From positions 8,047 through 72,046 of the forward strand of contig CAMLFK010000002.1 in assembly GCA_946479255.1 (NCBI GenBank): a stretch of DNA of 64,000 nt. Direction: 5' to 3'. Positions 34,420 through 44,995 of this stretch are shown piece after piece. The DNA is from an uncultured Oxalobacteraceae bacterium (lineage in GTDB: Bacteria; Pseudomonadota; Gammaproteobacteria; Burkholderiales; Burkholderiaceae). The first letter of the stretch is position 1. Every line of letters starts with the position of its first letter. The position numbers and the translations under genes are program-made. The notes beneath the pieces were generated by a model that was not told the DNA's origin, did not search any database, and worked only from the letters and a program-made list of their open reading frames with translations.

Positions 34420-34926
34420 CTATACCGGGTCGCTCGGACGATGTATCTTCTGGCGCAGCGGCACGGGTGCCAGCAGGTGGCCGTCGTCGCGGTGGCTGTG
34501 GCCGCCGCCGGAGTAGGCGCCCGACTCGGGTTCGAACGGGGCGCGCTCTTCTTCCACTTTGGCGCCCAGTCCTTCGACCATCTCGCGCAGCACCGGATCC
34601 ACGCGGATACGCAGCACGCCAGGTGCGATCTGGGTTTGAGTATGGCGGTTACCAAGGTGGAAGGCGCAGCGCGCCAGCATGTGCGCGTCCACGCAATGGA
34701 TCGCATAGACCGGTTCGGGCGCGGCCACCACGCGGATCACCCGCTTGTCTTCGCCGGTCAAGAGGTCGCCGTCGCGCAGCACCGTGCCGCGTACCGTGAA
34801 CAGCGCCACTTCCTCGCCGGAGGTGAGGCGCGCGCGCAGGCGGCAGCGTTCGCGCTGGTCGTAGGGCAGCACCAGTTCGCCATCGATGGCCGGTGCGGAG
34901 TCGAGTTTCGTGTGCAGGGTAAGCAT
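34420..34926 (-). CDS. ureE: urease nickel metallochaperone UreE
   Basis: A 168-residue nickel chaperone. The central LARCAFHLGNRHTQTQI contains the conserved His of the dimer metal site, and the C terminus has a modest His cluster (GGGHSHRDDGH) rather than a long polyhistidine tail. It lies 5 bp after ureC and just before ureF. Confidence 0.95.
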   Translation of the reverse strand: MLTLHTKLDSAPAIDGELVLPYDQRERCRLRARLTSGEEVALFTVRGTVLRDGDLLTGEDKRVIRVVAAPEPVYAIHCVDAHMLARCAFHLGNRHTQTQIAPGVLRIRVDPVLREMVEGLGAKVEEERAPFEPESGAYSGGGHSHRDDGHLLAPVPLRQKIHRPSDPV

Positions 34927-34931
34927 AGGCT

Positions 34932-36631
<1,700 letters not shown>

Positions 36632-36632
<1 letters not shown>

Positions 36633-36964
36633 CAGGTCCCTCCGTTCGATACGTGGGGCGGCAGTTCGCCCATCACCAGGCCGTTGAAGCCGTAGACCAG
36701 CCGGTCGCCCGCGAGCGCCACCAGTTCCACGGTCCGCTGCTGGCCCGGCTCGAAGCGCACCGCGGTGCCGGCGGCGATATCGAGGCGCATGCCGATGGCG
36801 TCGCTGCGCGCGAACTTGAGCGCGGTGTTCACTTCAAAAAAGTGAAAGTGCGAACCGACCTGGATCGGCCGGTCGCCGCTGTTGGCCACCACCATGGTGC
36901 GCGTGGGGCGGCCTTCGTTGATGGTGATCTCGCCTTCCTGCAGCAGATATTCGCCGGGTATCAT
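36632..36964 (-). CDS. ureB: urease beta subunit UreB
   Basis: A 110-residue subunit starting with the family motif MIPGEYLL, then [21 protein letters not shown] and [17 protein letters not shown] four codons upstream is an alternative start. It sits between ureA and ureC with near-contiguous reading frames. Confidence 0.97.
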
Positions 36965-36978
36965 GGGGCCTCGCACCT

Positions 36979-37281
36979 TCAGGGGATGGGGTTATGGACG
37001 GTCACCAGCTTGCTGCCGTCCGGGAAAGTGGCTTCGATCTGGATGTCCGGGATCATTTCGGCGATGCCGTCCATGACGTCGGCGCGCGTGAGGATCTGGG
37101 CGCCGTCCGACATCAGCTCGGCCACGCTCTTGCCGTCGCGCGCGCCTTCCATGATGGCGGCGCTGATCAGGGCGACCGCCTCGGGGTAGTTGAGTTTGAG
37201 GCCGCGCGCCATGCGGCGTTCGGCCAGCAGCGCTGCGGTAAAGATCAGCAGCTTGTCTTTTTCGCGGGGAGTCAGGTCCAT
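36979..37281 (-). CDS. ureA: urease gamma subunit UreA
   Basis: A 100-residue subunit: [23 protein letters not shown], the [24 protein letters not shown] helix and the terminal VTVHNPIP are family hallmarks. An upstream open frame extends through ureD but is not the gene. It begins 32 bp after the ureD stop. Confidence 0.98.
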   Translation of the reverse strand: MDLTPREKDKLLIFTAALLAERRMARGLKLNYPEAVALISAAIMEGARDGKSVAELMSDGAQILTRADVMDGIAEMIPDIQIEATFPDGSKLVTVHNPIP

Positions 37282-37313
37282 GTTGTCCGTTCCATATGGC
37301 GGTCTCGTTGGGT

Positions 37314-38165
37314 TCAGGTATTCCAGATGCGCGGCAGCGGCGCGCCGCAGCCCAGCAGATGGGGGCGCAGCAGTTGCCAGGCTTTGACGATGGCGCCGCG
37401 CACGGTCTCGCTGTCGTGGCCCAGGTAGCGCGCCACGAATACCGACTTGACCTGGCTGGTGGCCAGCAGTGGATCGATGGCGCGCAGTTGCTCCATCAGT
37501 AGCGAGGGGACCGGCTTGCCGACCCCGATCAGCGTGGCGCACACGCTGGCGCCGTTCAGGCCCAGCGGGCTGCTCATCGAGCTGCTCGCGGCATCGATGC
37601 GGCCCTGCTCCCACCACAGCAGCTTGCCGCCGCGGCGGATGCGCATGCGCTGCACCACGCTGCCGCTCTCGAAGCGCTCGCCGGACGCGCGCCGCCCCAG
37701 GCAGATGATGTCGCAGCCGATGTAGCTGGCGTCCGCGGCCAGCTCGACCTGCTGGTCGAGTTCGACGTGGGCGCCGTTATAGAAGATGCTCTCCTGCGGC
37801 ATCCATTCGATGGCGGCTCCCGCGCCGGCCGACAGGCGCAGCTGCTGGCGCGACACGCGCCCATTGGCGCGGTACCACTTGGCCGCACCGGGCGAAGTCA
37901 GGAAGGCGTGGGTGGACGGGCCGGCGGCCGCGTCGATGGCAAGCTGGTCGCCGCCCACCACGCCGCCGGGCGGGTGCACGATGATGGCGTGGCAGATGCG
38001 CGGGCCCTCAGGGTAGAGCGGCTTTTGTACGCGCAGCGGTCCGCTGTGGGTACGCTCGGTCAGCCGGCTGGTGCCCGCGTCGTCGCTAAAGCGCAGCCTG
38101 AGGCTGGCCTTCCAGGCAGTGGCGGCGGCGGCGGTGTTTGCATCGGAACGTGGGCAATCGGGCAT
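37314..38165 (-). CDS. ureD: urease accessory protein UreD
   Basis: A 283-residue accessory protein that holds the apo-urease during nickel loading. Typical segments are [35 protein letters not shown] and [13 protein letters not shown] [13 protein letters not shown]. It is the first gene of the ureDABCEFG operon. No strong ribosome site precedes the ATG at 38165. Confidence 0.96.
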   Translation of the reverse strand: MPDCPRSDANTAAAATAWKASLRLRFSDDAGTSRLTERTHSGPLRVQKPLYPEGPRICHAIIVHPPGGVVGGDQLAIDAAAGPSTHAFLTSPGAAKWYRANGRVSRQQLRLSAGAGAAIEWMPQESIFYNGAHVELDQQVELAADASYIGCDIICLGRRASGERFESGSVVQRMRIRRGGKLLWWEQGRIDAASSSMSSPLGLNGASVCATLIGVGKPVPSLLMEQLRAIDPLLATSQVKSVFVARYLGHDSETVRGAIVKAWQLLRPHLLGCGAPLPRIWNT

Positions 38166-38235
38166 GTCAACTTGATTAGCATTTTGTATGCCACTGGACG
38201 CGATGCCACATTACGGGGCAAATGCACTTTGATCG

Positions 38236-38251
38236 TGCGGGCAGTGTACCA
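38236..38251 (-). promoter_or_regulatory. possible sigma-54 promoter upstream of ureD
   Basis: On the leftward strand TGGTACACTGCCCGCA matches the sigma-54 pattern GG-N10-GC with good flanks (TGGyAC and nnGCA). A start about 12 bp downstream would leave a 5' leader near 60 nt. Nitrogen control of urease through sigma-54 and NtrC is known in other bacteria; here it rests on one short match. Confidence 0.35.
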
Positions 38252-38287
38252 TTTCAAGCCATGTGCACCGCCGGGGTGCATTCGGAC

Positions 38288-40048
38288 TCAGAACTTGATG
38301 CCGACCATGGCCGATGCGAAGTCGCGGTCGTGGCTGTTGTTATACCTGCCGCCCCACATCGGCAAGTAAGACAGCTCGGCGATATAGCGCTCGCGGTACT
38401 CGAAGCGCAGCGCCGTGTTGACGGTGCGGCGCCCCTGGTTAAGCAAAAAGTCGTACGCCCATCCCTTCACATCATGGGTAAACAGCACACTGGCGTTCAT
38501 ATCCAGGCGCGGCAGCACTTTGCCGAAGCTGGCGTCAAGGCGCACCCGGTAACCCATCGCATTGGCGGTGACATAGCCATCCATGCTGCACTGGCGCGCG
38601 GCATACGGGCCGGTGGCATTGCACACACCATTGACCGGCCCGACGCCGTACTGGTCGGCGCGGCCATAACGGCGTACCGACTGCTCGGGCAAGCCGCTCA
38701 CATGCTTGAACACCAACTCGAGGGTACCCGCCAGGCCGACGCCGGCCACCTTGCCGAAGTCCTTTTGCAGCGCCGCCTGCAACTGGCTGGTGCGATAGCG
38801 GTCGTAGAGGTGATACAGCGCGCCGGGCGCCACCGCGCTCGCATCGGCGCGATATAGGGACGGTGCCGCCGGATTCACGAAGGCCGGCAGCACATCGCCG
38901 GCTGGCTGCTGGATCGGCTGGTTCGGCCGGTATGCCAGTTCGCCGGACCAGGTCAGGCTGCCTTGCTTGTGCATGGCATTGAGGGCGTACAGTTTTATAC
39001 CGGGCACATACTCGGTGAAGAACGCCACGTTGCGCCCATCGGGGTCCCCGGGAATCAGCGCAGGCCCTGCGCGCGAGGATTTGCGCAGGCCGGGAAGCGG
39101 TATGCGGTTGATGTAGCGCGCGTGATAGAAACCCACTTCGGTGCCCGGCGCCGGGCTTTTCCAGATGAATGCCACACCATACTGCCCGCTGTCGACCGGG
39201 GTCGGGTTGGGCAGGCGCTTGAGGTAGGAACCTGTCGCCAGGCGAAGGCGGTCACTCAAGGGGGGCGGGCCAGCATAAGCGCGATCGCAACCTTCGGCCA
39301 GATAGTCGAGGCTGGACCAGAAGGTGCCGCACATATCGACCAGGGTGGGCCGGAACGAGCTCTGGTGGAACACTTCGGCATACAGGCCGGACGCCGCATG
39401 CGACAGGCGCGCGAATGCCATTGGCTGGACGATGCGGAATTCCTGCGGCACAGCGCCTGGGCGCCGCCATGCGGCGTAATCGAGAACGTTCAGCCCCGCC
39501 AGCCCGCCGCCCACCGTGGAGCGCTCGCCCCAGTTGATGGTCTGGCGGCCCAGGCGGCCGAACATGCGCCATGGCCCTAGCGCCAGCGTGTCCTGCACAT
39601 ACACGTCGGCCAGCTGCAGGCCGGAAAAGCGGGTCAGCCGGGCCGCCCCCTCATCGCTCAGCGGTGCGCCGGCCACATAGCCGTTCGGATTATTGCCCCA
39701 AGGCCGCCCGTCGCGCCGCAGTCCATAATCGTGCCAGCCCTTGACACGTACCATGGCGCTGGCCGTTCCACTCGTGGCGGTGAGGTCGAGGTGGCCCCTG
39801 AGCACCCGCGTGACCAGGTCGCCACGCCGGTAGTTGAGGTTGGGGTCGTCGGTATTCTGCCCGCCCAGGGCGAAGCCCTCCAGGCCCACCTCGGCGGCAT
39901 TGAGCCCCAGCAGCAGCGAAGGATCGGCCGCCTGGGTGCGCATGGCGACACCAAAGCTGGCGCGTCCGCTTGCCTTGAACTCGACCGCCAGCGCGTCGCC
40001 CGCTCCAGCCGCCAGCAGCGACGCAAACAGCGCCACCACCGGCTTCAT
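38288..40048 (-). CDS. DUF1302-family outer-membrane barrel protein
   Basis: A 586-residue exported protein with a signal peptide (KPVVALFASLLAAGAGDALA). Beta-strand-rich throughout, ending in Phe (ASAMVGIKF) as outer-membrane barrels do. Typical DUF1302 segments include LNYRRGDLVTRVLRGHLDL, RLGRQTINWGERS and EYVPGIKLYALNAM. The role of the family is not firmly established; links with lipid or steroid export are reported, usually beside a DUF1329 gene, which is absent here. I chose the ATG at 40048 for its signal peptide; one at 40099 would add a Pro-rich extension. Confidence 0.82.
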   Translation of the reverse strand: MKPVVALFASLLAAGAGDALAVEFKASGRASFGVAMRTQAADPSLLLGLNAAEVGLEGFALGGQNTDDPNLNYRRGDLVTRVLRGHLDLTATSGTASAMVRVKGWHDYGLRRDGRPWGNNPNGYVAGAPLSDEGAARLTRFSGLQLADVYVQDTLALGPWRMFGRLGRQTINWGERSTVGGGLAGLNVLDYAAWRRPGAVPQEFRIVQPMAFARLSHAASGLYAEVFHQSSFRPTLVDMCGTFWSSLDYLAEGCDRAYAGPPPLSDRLRLATGSYLKRLPNPTPVDSGQYGVAFIWKSPAPGTEVGFYHARYINRIPLPGLRKSSRAGPALIPGDPDGRNVAFFTEYVPGIKLYALNAMHKQGSLTWSGELAYRPNQPIQQPAGDVLPAFVNPAAPSLYRADASAVAPGALYHLYDRYRTSQLQAALQKDFGKVAGVGLAGTLELVFKHVSGLPEQSVRRYGRADQYGVGPVNGVCNATGPYAARQCSMDGYVTANAMGYRVRLDASFGKVLPRLDMNASVLFTHDVKGWAYDFLLNQGRRTVNTALRFEYRERYIAELSYLPMWGGRYNNSHDRDFASAMVGIKF

Positions 40049-40336
40049 TGGCGGTATGGCGCGGCGCGACGGCGGCGGAGGTGGCGAAGCACTGTTCATG
40101 GCGTGGACGAAGTGGATGCCGCTGCGATGCTAGGCGCGGCTATTGATGAGGTCAATGTCCAGCGCATAAATGCGCCGCGACAATTTTTAAAGGCCATTCA
40201 TGGTATCGCGATACCAACCGCAAATACAATTTCTGATGTAATTTTTCATTTAAAAATGCAGGCTATTGTTAACTAGCGCACTGAAGCCGTGGCTCCCCCG
40301 GAGCACATTGGAATCAATATACTCAGGAGACCCATC

Positions 40337-40513
40337 ATGGCTGACAACCTTCAAAACCGCGGGCAGCAAGACCGCGCCAACATCAACGTGCACGAGAAAT
40401 GGGAGGTCGATTACTGGACCCGCACCCTTGGCGTTTCCGAGCAGGAACTCGTGGAAGCGGTGATGGCGGCGGGTACAGCGGTCAAATCAGTTAAGCAACA
40501 TTTGGGCCGGTAA
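40337..40513 (+). CDS. DUF3606-type small protein
   Basis: A 58-residue protein: HEKWEVDYWTRTLGVSEQELVEAVMAAGTAVKSVKQHL is the DUF3606 pattern (a helical domain, WxxxLGVS..EL..AV..VG). AGGAG stands seven bases before the ATG at 40337. Such small proteins are often stress-induced; the function is unknown. It lies alone between opposing genes. Confidence 0.8.
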   Translation: MADNLQNRGQQDRANINVHEKWEVDYWTRTLGVSEQELVEAVMAAGTAVKSVKQHLGR

Positions 40514-40523
40514 CAGCGCATCC

Positions 40524-40739
40524 TCAAATCGACACGGGCCGGCTTGGACCGGCCCTGCCTTCAAGCGTACAGCGCCTCGGCGCGCTGATGGCCAGGTCGT
40601 AGCTGTCCTTTTTGGTGAGGTCCACCCCATTTCCGGTGCGTCCCTGCACCACTTTGGGGCTTGCATCGAAGCGCGCGATCACGGCGCGGCACTGGTCCGG
40701 CGTGAGCGCATTGTCGTAGATGCCAATGAAGTCTTCCAT
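40524..40739 (-). pseudogene. truncated 2OG-Fe(II) oxygenase-like gene
   Basis: The first 50 residues (MEDFIGIYDNALTPDQCRAV, then RTGNGVDLTKKDSYDLAIS) look like the N terminus of a prolyl-hydroxylase-type dioxygenase. The sequence then turns into an unrelated Arg/Pro-rich tail and stops at 71 residues, so the catalytic HxD...H core is absent. The real family members are several-fold longer. This is probably a 3'-deleted remnant. Confidence 0.65.
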
Positions 40740-40751
40740 GTTGTGCCCTTC

Positions 40752-42389
40752 CTATTGGGCAGCCGCCAGCTGCTCGAAGGCGGTCTTCGCGCTCAGGAAG
40801 ATCTCCCCGTTGAGCGCCTGCGGCAGGGTGCTGGTCTTGAGGCGGTCCAGCACCGGCCCCTTCACTTCGGCAAAGTGTAATCCAATGCCGCGCCGGCGCA
40901 GCATGGCGTTCAGTTCGGACAGCGCGAACAGCGCCGAGGTGTCGATCGAGCTGACTGCGCTCATCACCAGCACCAGGTGGCGCAGCCGGGGCCGGGCCGC
41001 CAGCTCATCCTCGATGCGCGTGTTGACGGCTTCGACGTTACCGAAAAACAGATTGGCATCGACCCGCAGCATCAGCACATCGGGCAGGGTCTGGCCGGTA
41101 TAGCGTTCGATGTCGCGAAAGTGCTCGCTGCCGGCGATCCGCCCCAGCACCACGATGTTCGGGCGGCTGGCGCGCCAGATCAGCGTGCCGACCGACAGCG
41201 CCACGCCGATCATTACCCCCGCCTCCACACCCAGGGCCAGCACCCCGGCGGCCGTGGCCAACAGGGCCAGCGCGTCGCCGCGGTCGTAACGCCAGGCGCT
41301 TTGCAGGGTCGACAATTCGATCATGCCCAGTACCGCCACGATGATGGTCGCGGCCAGCACCGGCAGCGGCAGCTTGGCCAGCCAGCCGGTCGGCGCCAGC
41401 AGCGCGGCTGCGACGCCCAGTGCGGCAACCACGCTGGCCAGCGGCGTTTGCGCCCCGGCCGCGAAATTGACCGCCGAGCGCGAAATGCTGCCGGTGACCG
41501 GAAAGCCGCCGGACAAGGCGCTGGCCACGTTGGCCGCACCCAGCCCGAGCAGCTCGCCATTACTGTGCAGCTTTTCCTGGCGTTTGAGGGCCAGCGTCTG
41601 CGCGGCCGACATGCTGATCAAGAAGATCATGAAACCGACCAGCAGCGCCGGCTGGAGCAAAGGGCGCCAGTGCGCATTTGAGACCGCCAGGTTCAAGGAT
41701 GGAAAGCCGCCCGGTACCGGACCGGTGACATGCACGCCAAGCTCATCCAACCGTGCCGTATACACCAGCAGCGTGCCGGAGAGGACCAGCAGCATGGGCG
41801 CCAGTTTGGCCGCGATCCCGGCCGCAGCCGGCGCCATACCGCAGCGCACCAGCAGCGGGGCCAGCACGCGCCGGGCCAGCAGGAGCAGCGCCACGGTGAC
41901 CAGGCCCAGCGCGGCGCTGGGCCAGTGCGGCCGCAGCAGGGAGCCGCCCAGCAGGGCTTTCAACTGGCCCCAGGCGATCACCAGCGCCACCGCCAAAGTG
42001 AAGCCGCTCATCACAGGGCGCGAAAAGAAATTGGCCAGGAAGCCCACCCGCAGCAGGCCGCACAGCAGCAGCACCACGCCGGCCATCAAGGCCAGCTGGG
42101 CCGCCAGTACAGTGTACAAGCCGGTGCCAAAGGCGGCGAAAGGCGCCAGCACAGCGGCCGTCATCAGCGAGGTAATGGCCGCCGGGCCGACCGACTGGGT
42201 CATGCTGGAACCGAACAGCGCGTACAGCACGGCCGGGGCAATGCTCGCGTACAGGCCGGCCACCGGCGGCAGCCCGGCCACCAGCGCGTAGGCCATGCTC
42301 TGGGGGATCGTCATCAGCGCGACCACGACGCCGGCGCCGATATCGCCCGGCAGATGTGCGCGCCGGTACTGCCGCAGCCAGCCGAGCAC
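40752..42389 (-). CDS. SulP-family anion transporter with STAS domain
   Basis: A 545-residue membrane transporter. MTIPQSMAYALVAGLPPVAGLYAS is the SulP signature, followed by about 11-12 helices. A C-terminal STAS domain covers about 440-545 (VLMLRVDANLFFGNVEAV, LVLVMSAVSSIDTSALFAL, GIGLHFAEVKGPVLDRL). It would move sulfate, bicarbonate or another anion; the specific substrate is not readable. It starts with GTG at 42389, sharing a base with the TAG stop of the GGDEF gene, so the two are coupled. Confidence 0.9.
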   Translation of the reverse strand: MLGWLRQYRRAHLPGDIGAGVVVALMTIPQSMAYALVAGLPPVAGLYASIAPAVLYALFGSSMTQSVGPAAITSLMTAAVLAPFAAFGTGLYTVLAAQLALMAGVVLLLCGLLRVGFLANFFSRPVMSGFTLAVALVIAWGQLKALLGGSLLRPHWPSAALGLVTVALLLLARRVLAPLLVRCGMAPAAAGIAAKLAPMLLVLSGTLLVYTARLDELGVHVTGPVPGGFPSLNLAVSNAHWRPLLQPALLVGFMIFLISMSAAQTLALKRQEKLHSNGELLGLGAANVASALSGGFPVTGSISRSAVNFAAGAQTPLASVVAALGVAAALLAPTGWLAKLPLPVLAATIIVAVLGMIELSTLQSAWRYDRGDALALLATAAGVLALGVEAGVMIGVALSVGTLIWRASRPNIVVLGRIAGSEHFRDIERYTGQTLPDVLMLRVDANLFFGNVEAVNTRIEDELAARPRLRHLVLVMSAVSSIDTSALFALSELNAMLRRRGIGLHFAEVKGPVLDRLKTSTLPQALNGEIFLSAKTAFEQLAAAQ

Positions 42390-43801
42390 TATATCATCGC
42401 CAGCTCGACGCAGTTGCGCCCTGCGCGCTTGGCGCGCGCCAGCGCCGCGTTCACCCGCACCATCAGCGCATCGGCGCTTTCCTGGTCGGCCACCTGGGCC
42501 ACACCAAGGCTGACCGTGACCCGGTCGCAGCCGGGAATGTCGGTGTCGGCGATGGCCGCGCGGATCTTCTCGGCCATGCGCAGCGCATCGATCGCGCTGG
42601 TGTGCGGCGCGATGATCTGGAATTCCTGGCCGCCCGAGCGCACCAGGATGTCGCTGCCGCGCAGCGCACCTCCAGCCGCTTCGGCCACCGTGCGCAGCAC
42701 GGCGTCACCCACAGGATGGCCGAACTGGTCGTTGATGGCCTTGAAGCGGTCGATATCGAAGCCGATCAGCGCGACCGGCACCTTGTAGCGGCGCGCGCGG
42801 CGAATTTCTTGTTCGAGCAGCTGCTCGCCATGGCGGCGGTTGGAGACGCCGGTCAAGGCGTCGACGGTGGCCAGATGCGCCAGTTGGCCGCGCAGCACGT
42901 CGTTCTCGCGGCGCAGGCCGGCCATGGCCAGCGCCGCGCCGGCCAGCTGGGCCAGTGCGCTGAACGAGGCGATATCGGCGTTCGAGAACAGGCGCCGTTC
43001 GCTGAACATCAGGCACAGCGCGCCGGTCTTGCGGCCGAGCGGCACGCCGACGATCATCTCGACACCCTTGTCGAGCAGGGTCAGGGCCAGCTCCGGATCG
43101 CCCGCCTTGGCCGGCGAGTCGAGCAGCGCCAGTTCATCCGAGCAGGCGGCCAAAAGGCCGGGGAACACGTGGCGTAACGGCGATTGCAGCAGCCGGTCGC
43201 TGCGGTTAAGAATCTGGACCAGGTTGAATCCCGCGCTGGACTGCTGCGCGGCCAGCTGCAGGTCGTCGCCGGCGGTCATCATGAACAGCGCGGCCTGGGT
43301 TACGCCGCCATATCCGCACAGCGCGGTGCAGATCTGCTCGGCCACGGTGGCGCCGTCCTCGATCGCCGCCAAAGTGCCCTGCACGCGGTCGCGCACCGCC
43401 AGCAAGGCCGCCAGGTCGGCGTGCGGCAGCGGCTCGCCGGCCAGGCGGGCATCGACCAGCGCGCACAATTCATCGTCGGCCAGCGGCGCGACCGCGTACG
43501 ACAGCGGGCCGAAGGCCATCAGGTCGGGCAGCCAGCCGCAATTGGTGAATGGGCAGATCACCAGCGTGGCTGCGCCGGCGCGGCTGGCGATGAGGGCGCC
43601 CAGCGCGGCCAGGTCGAAGCTGCGGTCGAAGCGCTCCAGGTCAATGATGAGCAGGTCGACGTGCTGCTGGGCCATCAGGTCGGTGGCCTGTTCGGTCCCG
43701 TCGGCCAGGTACAGGCGGTCGAAACGCGGCCCGCACAGATTTTGGAAATCGACGCGACGCTGCCCTACCGGGTTCAAAAAAAGACCAAGCTGCTGCGGCA
43801 T
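42389..43801 (-). CDS. GAF-GGDEF protein with degenerate GGQEF motif
   Basis: A 470-residue protein. Residues about 1-110 look like a receiver-type fold without an obvious phosphorylation site (VDLLIIDLERFDRSF). A GAF-like domain covers about 150-300, then a GGDEF domain: VDALTGVSNRRHGEQLLEQE, FDIDRFKAINDQFGHPVGDAVL, RGSDILVRSGGQEF. The signature reads GGQEF (residues 390-394); the third position is Gln instead of Asp/Glu, the metal-binding and catalytic residue in PleD. The RxxD inhibitory site is kept. It may be a catalytically weak enzyme or a c-di-GMP sensor. It is coupled to the SulP gene. Confidence 0.85.
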   Translation of the reverse strand: MPQQLGLFLNPVGQRRVDFQNLCGPRFDRLYLADGTEQATDLMAQQHVDLLIIDLERFDRSFDLAALGALIASRAGAATLVICPFTNCGWLPDLMAFGPLSYAVAPLADDELCALVDARLAGEPLPHADLAALLAVRDRVQGTLAAIEDGATVAEQICTALCGYGGVTQAALFMMTAGDDLQLAAQQSSAGFNLVQILNRSDRLLQSPLRHVFPGLLAACSDELALLDSPAKAGDPELALTLLDKGVEMIVGVPLGRKTGALCLMFSERRLFSNADIASFSALAQLAGAALAMAGLRRENDVLRGQLAHLATVDALTGVSNRRHGEQLLEQEIRRARRYKVPVALIGFDIDRFKAINDQFGHPVGDAVLRTVAEAAGGALRGSDILVRSGGQEFQIIAPHTSAIDALRMAEKIRAAIADTDIPGCDRVTVSLGVAQVADQESADALMVRVNAALARAKRAGRNCVELAMI

Positions 43802-43984
43802 TACTTCTCCTTTAGATTCTGGCTCGCAATATACACGGGCTTGCGGGGCACATTCGGTCTAGTTTGCCATAAAGCACGACGCTCGCAAACACCCACGAAC
43901 ACCAATACATGGCATGTGTGTGGGACCGCACGGTAGTTTGGCGGGCGCGGACCAATACTCGCTGTTTACCCAAAGGAGGTGACC

Positions 43985-44977
43985 ATGGCAATACCAGATG
44001 AAAATCAGTTAGCGCGCAGTGTCGACGAGGTCGCGGGCAAGCAGCGCGCGATCCAGAGCCGCCAGGACCAGAAGGATGCAAGCGCCCAGCCGCAGCAAAG
44101 CAAGGAAGCGGTACAGACCAGCGCCGTCACGCAGCCGGTCCCGCCCATGCCGCGGCAGCACCTGAGCAAACCCGGCCTGGAAGCGCAGATGGAGTTGAAG
44201 CCGCGCTTCATGGCCGAAGCCTATAAAGGCAGCGGCAAGCTGACCGGCCAGGTGGCGATCGTCACCGGCGGCGACTCGGGTATCGGGCGCGCGGTGGCGG
44301 TGCTGTTCGCACGCGAAGGAGCCGACGTGGCGGTGCTGTACCTGAACGAGCACCAGGACGCCGAGGAAACCAAACGCTGCATCGAGGCTGAAGGCACCCG
44401 CTGCGTGGCCATCGCCGGCGACGTCAAGGACATGGACTTCTGCCAGGAGGCGGTCGACAAGGTGGTGGCCCAATTCGGCCGGCTCGACATCCTGGTCAAC
44501 AATGCCGCCTTCCAGGAGCATGCCGACAGCCTGATGGACATCACCGAAGAGCGCCTGGACGAGACCATGCGCACCAATATCTACGGCTACTTCCACATGG
44601 CCAAGGCGGCCCTGCCCTATCTGAAGCGCGGCGCGGCCATCATCAACAGCGGCTCGGTGACCGGCCTGCAGGGCTCCAGGCACCTGCTCGACTACTCGGC
44701 CACCAAGGGTGCGATCCACGCCTTCACCATGTCGCTCGCTTCCAACCTGCTGGAGAAAGGCATCCGCGTCAACGCGGTGGCGCCAGGCCCGGTCTGGACG
44801 CCGCTGAACCCCGCCGACCAGACGCCCGAGAAGATCGCCCAGTTCGGCGCCGACACCGACATGAAGCGCCCGGCCCAGCCGGAAGAGCTGTCGCCGGCGT
44901 ACGTGTTCCTTGCTTCGCCGGTGTGCTCCAGCTACATCACAGGTATCGTCCTGCCGGTTACCGGCAGCGTGGGTTAG
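43985..44977 (+). CDS. SDR-family oxidoreductase, general-stress type
   Basis: A 330-residue short-chain dehydrogenase with a 75-residue N-terminal extension. The cofactor loop is VTGGDSGIGRAVA (TGxxxGIG), the structural NNA motif is LVNNAAF, catalytic Ser lies in INSGSVTG and YxxxK in DYSATKGAI. The extended form resembles the YdaD/YhdF/GsP39 group. AAAGGAGGT, a near-perfect Shine-Dalgarno, stands five bases before the ATG at 43985. The Ku gene follows 18 bp downstream, so it is likely part of the same transcript. Confidence 0.9.
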   Translation: MAIPDENQLARSVDEVAGKQRAIQSRQDQKDASAQPQQSKEAVQTSAVTQPVPPMPRQHLSKPGLEAQMELKPRFMAEAYKGSGKLTGQVAIVTGGDSGIGRAVAVLFAREGADVAVLYLNEHQDAEETKRCIEAEGTRCVAIAGDVKDMDFCQEAVDKVVAQFGRLDILVNNAAFQEHADSLMDITEERLDETMRTNIYGYFHMAKAALPYLKRGAAIINSGSVTGLQGSRHLLDYSATKGAIHAFTMSLASNLLEKGIRVNAVAPGPVWTPLNPADQTPEKIAQFGADTDMKRPAQPEELSPAYVFLASPVCSSYITGIVLPVTGSVG

Positions 44978-44995
44978 CAAAGAAAGGACCGGTAT

